Source of the DNA: Nonlabens sp.
GTDB taxonomy: Bacteria > Bacteroidota > Bacteroidia > Flavobacteriales > Flavobacteriaceae
NCBI GenBank assembly: GCA_020630715.1
Contig: JAHDIQ010000005.1
Span: forward strand, 201,367 to 265,366
DNA: 64,000 nucleotides
Reading direction: 5' to 3'
Made by a program: the position numbers and the translations under genes. Below the pieces are notes generated by a model. The model did not search any database and was not told the DNA's origin. It saw only the letters and a program-made list of their open reading frames with translations. The stretch's first letter is position 1. The number at the start of each line of letters is the position of its first letter. Positions 57,997-64,000 of this stretch are shown here, piece by piece.

Positions 57997-59796
57997 ATGA
58001 AGCATATTGCTAAAGTAAGTTTATCCCTACTGGCTTTTTTACTGCCATTATTAGTCTTTTCACAATTAGACGCGTCGTTTACCATAGAAGATGATGATTC
58101 TGAAATAAAAACGGCCGTTATAGAAATTACTGCTTCTGGTGGACAAGCTCCATATCAGTATTTATGGTCAGAAAAATCTATAAGCACTACTACAAATAAA
58201 ATTGAGAACGGTGTAGAAGGTAAAGAATATACCGTAACTGTAAAAGATGCGTCTGGGAAAGAAAAAGAGTTAGTAATAGATGTGCCAGCAATTTCTATCC
58301 CTGAAAAGATGAGTGCTTTTTTTGCTCCTATCGTGGGTTTCATGGACACTTACTTTTTCTTTGATCCATTTCATGCTATAGGTCTTTATGACAATAGGGT
58401 AATGGATGATAACGGTAATCCTGTTTTAAATCCTAATGGCACCATAAAAACAATTAAATTACCTTTCATGGTGATATGGTTAATCGCTGGTGCAATCTTT
58501 TTTACCTTAAGATTTGGATTCATAAACTTTAGAGGAATTGGACATTCTTTAAAACTAGTAAGAGGAAAGTTTGATGAACCAGATGCAAAAGGTGAAGTAA
58601 CCCATTTTCAAGCGTTAGCTACCGCGGTTTCTGGTACGGTAGGTCTAGGGAACATTGCTGGTGTTGCTGTAGCAATTGCTACAGGTGGTCCAGGAGCAAC
58701 ATTCTGGATTATACTAGCAGGACTTTTAGGGATGTCAACAAAATTCATTGAATGTACTTTAGGTGTAAAGTATAGAGATATTGAAAGTGATGGATCAATT
58801 TCTGGTGGTCCTATGGAATATCTAAAAAAGGGATTTGCAGAACGTGGAATGGCAGGTATAGGTAAAGGGTTGTCACTAGTTTATGCTGTGGTTATTATGC
58901 TAGCGGCTTTTGCCGCAGGATCTATGTTTCAGGCTAATCAAGCGACCGCTCAAGTAGCTAGTGTATTAGGTGTAGATGGAACAGCAAAAACCATTATAGG
59001 TGTGGTTATAGCAGTTTTAGTAGGAATAGTGATCGTAGGTGGTTTAAAAGGAATTGCAAAGGTTACTGATAAAGTGGTGCCTTCCATGGCGGGTTTATAC
59101 ATCCTTATGTGTATTATCGTAGTAGGTGCTAATATTACAGAAATAGGAACGGCATTTGGTCTTATAATAGATGGTGCTTTTCAAGCAGATGCTATGTATG
59201 GTGGATTCTTAGGAGTCTTAGTTTTAGGTTTTCAAAGAGCAGCCTTTTCTAATGAAGCAGGTTTAGGTTCTGCCTCAATTGCTCACTCTGCTGCAAAAAC
59301 AAACCATCCTGTTGCTGAAGGTTTTGTAGCCTTGTTAGAACCCTTTATTGATACCGTGGTAGTTTGCACACTTACTGCTTTAGTATTAATTTTCACAGGT
59401 GTTTATGCAGACCCATCTGCACAAGGTAGTGCGTTAACCGCGATTGCTTTTGCTAAAGTAATTCCTGGTGCAGATTATCTTTTAACTATTGCTATTTTCT
59501 TGTTTGCATTCTCAACCATTTTGACCTGGTCTTACTACGGTGTTAAGGCAGCTCAAAGTATTTTTGGAAACAAAAAGATTGTAGAAAATATTTTCAAATT
59601 TGTTTTCTTGCTAACTGTAATTTTAGGCGCGTCTATTGGTCTAGGAGCAGTAATTGACTTTGCAGATATGATGTTCTTGACGTTAGCTATACCTAACCTT
59701 ATCGGATTATATCTAATGTCTGGTAGTGTTTCTAAAGATCTTAAAACATATTTTGCTAAAGTTAAATCGGGAGAAATACCGCAAACAAAACCATAA
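57997..59796 (+). CDS. Alanine/glycine:cation symporter (AGCS) with N-terminal SprB-like domain
   Basis: ALATAVSGTVGLGNIAGVAVAIATGGPGATFWI; preceded by ITASGGQAPYQYLWS...EYTVTVKDASGKEKELVIDV. Confidence 0.93.
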   Translation: MKHIAKVSLSLLAFLLPLLVFSQLDASFTIEDDDSEIKTAVIEITASGGQAPYQYLWSEKSISTTTNKIENGVEGKEYTVTVKDASGKEKELVIDVPAISIPEKMSAFFAPIVGFMDTYFFFDPFHAIGLYDNRVMDDNGNPVLNPNGTIKTIKLPFMVIWLIAGAIFFTLRFGFINFRGIGHSLKLVRGKFDEPDAKGEVTHFQALATAVSGTVGLGNIAGVAVAIATGGPGATFWIILAGLLGMSTKFIECTLGVKYRDIESDGSISGGPMEYLKKGFAERGMAGIGKGLSLVYAVVIMLAAFAAGSMFQANQATAQVASVLGVDGTAKTIIGVVIAVLVGIVIVGGLKGIAKVTDKVVPSMAGLYILMCIIVVGANITEIGTAFGLIIDGAFQADAMYGGFLGVLVLGFQRAAFSNEAGLGSASIAHSAAKTNHPVAEGFVALLEPFIDTVVVCTLTALVLIFTGVYADPSAQGSALTAIAFAKVIPGADYLLTIAIFLFAFSTILTWSYYGVKAAQSIFGNKKIVENIFKFVFLLTVILGASIGLGAVIDFADMMFLTLAIPNLIGLYLMSGSVSKDLKTYFAKVKSGEIPQTKP

Positions 59797-59807
59797 TTGC
59801 AATTAAT

Positions 59808-60659
59808 ATGAGCCTCAAATCCCTCTTTTTGTTTAATCGTAAACAACAAAGAGGGATTTTTGTTTTAATACTATTGATTGCAATATTACTTAGCTTATGG
59901 CTATGGTTGCGATCCAGACCACAGGAGTCGATAGAGCTTATTGATACTACTCAATATCAAACCCAGATCGATTCCTTGAAGCAAATAGCAGCTTCAAAAA
60001 AGAATAAGATTTATCCTTTTAATCCTAACTACATTACAGAATATCGTGCTTACACGATTAATCTTAATGATGAACAATTGGGACGATTAGAACGCTTTCG
60101 CGAAAGCGGAAAATTCATCAACTCTACTGCCCAATTTAAACAAGTTACTGGTGTATCACAATCTTGGCTGGACAGTATCAGCCCTTATTTTAAATTCCCA
60201 GAATGGGTTAATAAGCCTAGGAAAAGCTATTCTAATAACAGTTATAATAGAAAAATTGTTCCTAAAAACATCAATACTGCAACTCAAGATGAATTAAAAG
60301 CAGTCTATGGAATAGGTCCAGCATTATCCGGTAGAATTCTAGAAGAACGTAAACGGTTAGGCGCATTCATAGACCTGAAACAGGTGCGTGGTGTTTATGG
60401 TTTAACAGACTCTACAATGATTCAATTGCAAAAACATTTCTACGTAACCGCGCCAGCATCGTTTAGAAAATTAGCTTTAAATAAGGCGAGTAGGGATGAA
60501 TTGTTAAGCATTCCATATTTTAACGACTATTTAGTAGACCAGTTAATAAAGCAACGCACGTTACGGGATGGCTTTAAAAGCTGGGATAAAGTTGTGTTAA
60601 CATCCCGTTTCCCAGAAGAAAAATTGGAGTTAATTCAGCTATATTTGACATTAGATTAA
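59808..60659 (+). CDS. ComEA-like helix-hairpin-helix protein with N-terminal TM
   Basis: INTATQDELKAVYGIGPALSGRILEERKRLGAFIDLKQVRGVYGL. Confidence 0.88.
   Translation: MSLKSLFLFNRKQQRGIFVLILLIAILLSLWLWLRSRPQESIELIDTTQYQTQIDSLKQIAASKKNKIYPFNPNYITEYRAYTINLNDEQLGRLERFRESGKFINSTAQFKQVTGVSQSWLDSISPYFKFPEWVNKPRKSYSNNSYNRKIVPKNINTATQDELKAVYGIGPALSGRILEERKRLGAFIDLKQVRGVYGLTDSTMIQLQKHFYVTAPASFRKLALNKASRDELLSIPYFNDYLVDQLIKQRTLRDGFKSWDKVVLTSRFPEEKLELIQLYLTLD
59817..59860 (+). terminator. Terminator-like hairpin overlapping start of the HhH gene
   Basis: aaatccctctttttgttta atcg taaacaacaaagagggattttt, followed by tgtttt. Confidence 0.72.
60093..60108 (+). repeat. Dispersed palindrome copy inside ComEA-like CDS (RFRES frame)
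   Basis: RLERFRESGKFINS. Confidence 0.95.
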
Positions 60660-60679
60660 CAGTACCCAATAAACTTTTT

Positions 60680-61849
60680 ATGTATTCAAAATATTTTTCT
60701 GAAGAGCACAACGCTTTTAGACAGTCATTTAGAGATTTCTTAAATAAAGAAGCTGTCCCACACATTGAAAGATGGGAAGAGACCGGACAAATAGATCGTG
60801 AGATTTTTGAGAAAATGGGAGAGATGGGCTACTTTGGTCTGTACTATCCAGAAGAATACGGTGGACTGGACTTAGACTTTTTCTACACGGTAATTTTCCT
60901 AGAAGAAATGCAGCGCATTAATTCTGGTGGATTTGCAGCAGCTATGTGGGTGCAAGCATTTCTAGGTGCACAGCATCTATTAAAAGAAGGCGATGATCGT
61001 ATTAAACAAGAATACCTTGTACCTACCTTAACTGGAGAAAAAATAGGATGTTTAGGAATTACAGAGCCTTTTGGCGGTAGTGATGTTGCAGGTATGCGCA
61101 CTACGGCGGTTAAAGATGGTGATGATTATGTGATTAATGGTTCAAAAACCTTTATCACAAATGGTGTTTACAGTGATTATCTAGTAATCGCTGCAAAAAC
61201 AGATCCAGATGCAAAAGGTAGAGGGATTTCTATATTTGTGATGGATCGTGAAACCCCTGGAATTAGTGCTACTAAATTGAATAAGTTAGGATGGCGTGCA
61301 AGTGATACGGGTGAAATAGGATTTGATAACGTACGTATCCCAGCAGAAAATTTGATGGGTGAAGAAGGAAAAGGATTTCCTTATATCATGCAACATTTTG
61401 CGTTAGAACGTTTGATTATGGGAATTAATGCTCATGCCCGTGCAGAGTATGCTTTAGAATATACCGCGCAGTATATGAGTGAGCGTACAGCCTTTGGTAA
61501 GTCTTTAGATAAGTTTCAAGCCTTACGTCATAGCATGGCCGAAATGTATAGCGAGGTGGAAATGGCAAAGAATTTCAACTACAGCATTGCCGAGGAATTA
61601 GATAAAGGTCTATATCCAGTAAAGGAAGCCAGTATGTCTAAGCTTACTTCTACTAAGATTGCAGATGAGGTGATTTATAAATGTTTACAATATTTAGGTG
61701 GTTATGGTTATATTGAGGAGTATCCACTAGCGCGTATGTGGCGTGATAGCCGTTTAGGTCCTATAGGTGGTGGTACTAGTGAGATCATGCGAGAGATCAT
61801 TGCAAAAATGGTAATGGATGGTAAAGATTATAAGCCAGCCGCTAAATAA
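60680..61849 (+). CDS. Acyl-CoA dehydrogenase
   Basis: GCLGITEPFGGSDVAGMRTTAVKDGDDYVINGSKTFITNGVYSDYL; QYLGGYGYIEEYPLARMWRDSRLGPIGGGTSEIMREII. Confidence 0.95.
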   Translation: MYSKYFSEEHNAFRQSFRDFLNKEAVPHIERWEETGQIDREIFEKMGEMGYFGLYYPEEYGGLDLDFFYTVIFLEEMQRINSGGFAAAMWVQAFLGAQHLLKEGDDRIKQEYLVPTLTGEKIGCLGITEPFGGSDVAGMRTTAVKDGDDYVINGSKTFITNGVYSDYLVIAAKTDPDAKGRGISIFVMDRETPGISATKLNKLGWRASDTGEIGFDNVRIPAENLMGEEGKGFPYIMQHFALERLIMGINAHARAEYALEYTAQYMSERTAFGKSLDKFQALRHSMAEMYSEVEMAKNFNYSIAEELDKGLYPVKEASMSKLTSTKIADEVIYKCLQYLGGYGYIEEYPLARMWRDSRLGPIGGGTSEIMREIIAKMVMDGKDYKPAAK

Positions 61850-61871
61850 GTAATAAACGTATTTTATATTT

Positions 61872-61887
61872 CGCTTTCGCGAAAGCG
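61872..61887. repeat. Dispersed palindrome (intergenic, upstream of rpsU)
   Basis: tatttCGCTTTCGCGAAAGCGaaata. Confidence 0.95.
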
Positions 61888-61967
61888 AAATACAAATAGA
61901 ATAACCGATTCTTTAATGAGAGTCCGTTTTTTTGTAAAACCATACGGTAGATTAAAATAAAAAAGTA

Positions 61968-61975
61968 TCTTTGCC
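61968..61975 (+). promoter_or_regulatory. Candidate -7 box TATCTTTG upstream of rpsU
   Basis: TAnnTTTG match. Confidence 0.45.
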
Positions 61976-62002
61976 GTCCCAAAGAAAGGAGGTGATGACA
62001 CT

Positions 62003-62197
62003 ATGTTAATTATACCAGTTAAAGACGGAGAAAATATCGATAGAGCCCTAAAGCGTTTCAAAAGAAAATTTGATCGTACAGGAAAGATGCGTGAGCTACG
62101 TAGAAGACAGCAGTTTACTAAGCCGTCAGTAGCAAAACGTGCTCAAATGATCAAAGCTTCATATATTCAAGGTCTTCGCGACGCAGAGAATATTTAA
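62003..62197 (+). CDS. rpsU: 30S ribosomal protein S21
   Basis: MLIIPVKDGENIDRALKRFKRKFDRTGKMRELRRRQQFTKPSVAKRAQMIKASYIQ. Confidence 0.96.
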   Translation: MLIIPVKDGENIDRALKRFKRKFDRTGKMRELRRRQQFTKPSVAKRAQMIKASYIQGLRDAENI

Positions 62198-62222
62198 AGA
62201 TTTTTTCTTTTAGAATATCATA

Positions 62223-62265
62223 CCGCTAGATGTAAATGTATAAATTTACATCTAGCGGTTTTTTT
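62223..62265 (+). terminator. Rho-independent terminator of rpsU
   Basis: ccgctagatgtaaat-gtataa-atttacatctagcgg-ttttttt, 15-bp perfect stem. Confidence 0.93.
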
Positions 62266-63156
62266 ATGTCCATTAATAAATTCATAGATTACTTAAAACA
62301 TGAGAAGAATTATTCTTCCCATACCATAAGTGCATATCATACCGACTTAAAAGGACTACAAGATTTTTTGCAAGAAGAGTATGAGGTGATTGTTAAAGAG
62401 GCAACCTATCCATTAATAAGGTCATGGATTACTAATTTAATGGATGAAGAGCTATCAGCTAGATCCATTAATCGTAAAGTAGCTTCCTTAAAAGCTTATT
62501 ATAAATACTTAAGAGTGATAGGTGAGTTAGATGTGAATCCGCTAGAGCATCATAAGTCGTTAAAAACATCGCACAAGGTTCAAGTTCCATTTTCTAAAAA
62601 AGAGGTCAATCAAATACTAGGGACTAGTTATGATGCTGCAGATTTTAGTTCTGTTAGGGATGTTTTAATAATAGAAATTATCTACATCACAGGTATGCGT
62701 CGCGCAGAATTAATTGGTTTGAAGGTTAACGATCTTAATTTACATTCAAATACGATTCTTGTTACCGGAAAAAGAAACAAGCAACGCATTATACCCTTAA
62801 TTAGAAGTATAACAGAAAAATTATCTATCTATTTGAAAATGAGAGATCAGATTTCAGATTCAGAAACCACAGAGTTATTTCTTACTAATAATGGTGTAAA
62901 ATTATATCCTAGTCTTGTTTATAGAATTATAAAAACGTATTTTAGTGAAGTGTCTAGTAAGGTGAAGAAGAGTCCGCATATGTTGAGACATTCTTTTGCA
63001 ACACACTTGCTGGATGAAGGAGCAGATTTAAATGCCGTAAAAGAAATACTAGGTCATGCTAGTCTCGCATCAACGCAGGTGTATACACATACTAGTATGA
63101 CAATGTTAAAAGGAGTATATAAGAACGCACATCCACGTTCTATTAAAAAGAAATGA
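62266..63156 (+). CDS. xerC: Tyrosine recombinase XerC/XerD type
   Basis: FIDYLKHEKNYSSHTISAYHTDLKGLQDFL; SPHMLRHSFATHLLDEGADLNAVKEILGHASLASTQVYTH. Confidence 0.93.
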   Translation: MSINKFIDYLKHEKNYSSHTISAYHTDLKGLQDFLQEEYEVIVKEATYPLIRSWITNLMDEELSARSINRKVASLKAYYKYLRVIGELDVNPLEHHKSLKTSHKVQVPFSKKEVNQILGTSYDAADFSSVRDVLIIEIIYITGMRRAELIGLKVNDLNLHSNTILVTGKRNKQRIIPLIRSITEKLSIYLKMRDQISDSETTELFLTNNGVKLYPSLVYRIIKTYFSEVSSKVKKSPHMLRHSFATHLLDEGADLNAVKEILGHASLASTQVYTHTSMTMLKGVYKNAHPRSIKKK

Positions 63157-63174
63157 ATTTTAAAAGGAAAGATT

Positions 63175-63474
63175 ATGAAGGTAAACGTGCAATCCGTAAA
63201 TTTTAATGCAGACGTTAAGTTGATCCAGTTTATTCAAGAGCGTCTCGATAAATTAGAAGTTTTCTATAGCAAGATCATCAATGCAGATGTATATCTTAAG
63301 GTTCAAAAAACATCACAACCAGAGAATAAGATTATTGAAGTGAGGTTATTTGTGCCAGGTGATGATTTAGTAGCTTCTAAAACATGCAAAACTTTTGAGC
63401 AATGTATAGATGAATGTGCAGTTGCATTAGAACGTCAGATCAAGAAAAGAAAAGAAAAGCAAAATGCGCATTAA
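63175..63474 (+). CDS. hpf: Ribosome hibernation-promoting factor, short HPF/YfiA family
   Basis: MKVNVQSVNFNADVKLIQFIQERLDKLEVFYSKIINADVYLKVQK. Confidence 0.92.
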   Translation: MKVNVQSVNFNADVKLIQFIQERLDKLEVFYSKIINADVYLKVQKTSQPENKIIEVRLFVPGDDLVASKTCKTFEQCIDECAVALERQIKKRKEKQNAH

Positions 63475-63492
63475 TTTTTTTTAAAAAATATT

Positions 63493-63521
63493 TTGGGAAT
63501 TAAAAAATACCCTTACATTTG
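63493..63521 (+). promoter_or_regulatory. Bacteroidota-type promoter (TTG-N18-TACATTTG) for tRNA cluster
   Basis: TTG at 63493-63495, TACATTTG at 63514-63521. Confidence 0.65.
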
Positions 63522-63567
63522 CAGTCCGTTAGAAATAGCGGACTTTTTTATGTGAAAAAGTCATTAA

Positions 63568-63641
63568 GCCGATGTAGCTCAGCTGGCTAGAGCAGCTGAT
63601 TTGTAATCAGCAGGTCGTGGGTTCGAGTCCCTCCATCGGCT
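63568..63641 (+). tRNA. tRNA-Thr (anticodon TGT), followed by encoded CCA
   Basis: gccgatg...ctgatttgtaatcag...ggttcgagtcc...catcggct. Confidence 0.96.
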
Positions 63642-63741
63642 CCAGTTTTTTTGAAAAGTTGAATTAGATGATTACTGACCGTAAATGTTCATTAGTCACT
63701 AAGAGTGGGACGAGAAGATTATGCTGAGCATAGTCGAAGTA

Positions 63742-63758
63742 AGTCCCTCCATCGGCTC
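63742..63758 (+). repeat. Partial duplication of the tRNA-Thr 3' end
   Basis: agtccctccatcggctc identical to 63626-63642. Confidence 0.9.
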
Positions 63759-63790
63759 AATAAAATACAAGTCCTAATTAAGGGCTTTTT

Positions 63791-63871
63791 GGGGAGATAC
63801 TCAAGCGGCCAACGAGGACGGACTGTAACTCCGTTGGGAAACCTTCGCAGGTTCGAATCCTGCTCTCCCCA
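63791..63871 (+). tRNA. tRNA-Tyr (anticodon GTA)
   Basis: ggggagatactcaagcggcc...ggactgtaactcc...ggttcgaatcc...tctcccca. Confidence 0.95.
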
Positions 63872-63945
63872 CTAAATTCTCATTTTTTTGAGAATTTAAT
63901 TGAAATATTGAATACCATTTAATTCTGTTAAGGGAATTAATAAAA

Positions 63946-64000
63946 GCGAGAGTAGCTCAGTTGGTAGAGCGTCAGCCTTCCAAGCTGAATGTCGCCGGTT
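63946..64000 (+). tRNA. tRNA-Gly (anticodon TCC), truncated by window end
   Basis: gcgagagtagctcagttggtagagcgtcagccttccaagctgaatgtcgccggtt. Confidence 0.93.

Noticed and set aside
4729-61887. Palindrome copies as Rho-independent terminators
   Set aside because: Most are inside open reading frames and lack a consistent T-tract; real terminators in this window have distinct sequences and T-tracts.
61864-62061. 65-aa minus-strand ORF beginning upstream of rpsU and ending FRFRESEI
   Set aside because: Antisense to the rpsU start and promoter, and its C-terminus is just the palindrome translation.

Overview
This 64 kb window is the chromosome of a marine-type flavobacterium (Bacteroidota). Support comes from GLPGLI proteins, DUF5686 and TonB-receptor-like genes, TAnnTTTG -7 promoter boxes and the typical gene content. 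Most genes are core or housekeeping: pyrH, tsf, rpsB, rpsI, rplM, egtB/egtD, thyA, etfAB, pdhB, hppA, hemW, purK, an hpt-adk fusion, obgE, a cysteine-synthase-like gene, rpsU, xerC and hpf, ending in a tRNA Thr-Tyr-Gly cluster. I see no prophage, CRISPR array, transposase, restriction-modification or classical defence island. The strongest unexplained signal is a dispersed palindrome, CGCTTTCGCGAAAGCG. By eye there are 15 exact copies of its 14-bp core GCTTTCGCGAAAGC, one single-mismatch copy, two copies split by a homologous 24-bp insert, and two decayed copies. They lie inside unrelated coding sequences (all three reading frames used) and between genes. Several share similarity well beyond the palindrome, with a directional A/C-rich tail, and spacing is more regular than random. 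A second repeat system, hairpin modules plus GAACTC-type short tandem repeats, flanks a BlaI/BlaR1-like pair. Other points of interest are an HPRT-adenylate kinase fusion, an AGCS transporter with an N-terminal SprB-like domain, terminator hairpins running into downstream start regions, and a partial duplication of a tRNA-Thr 3' end. All functional names come from reading the translations; no database search was possible.
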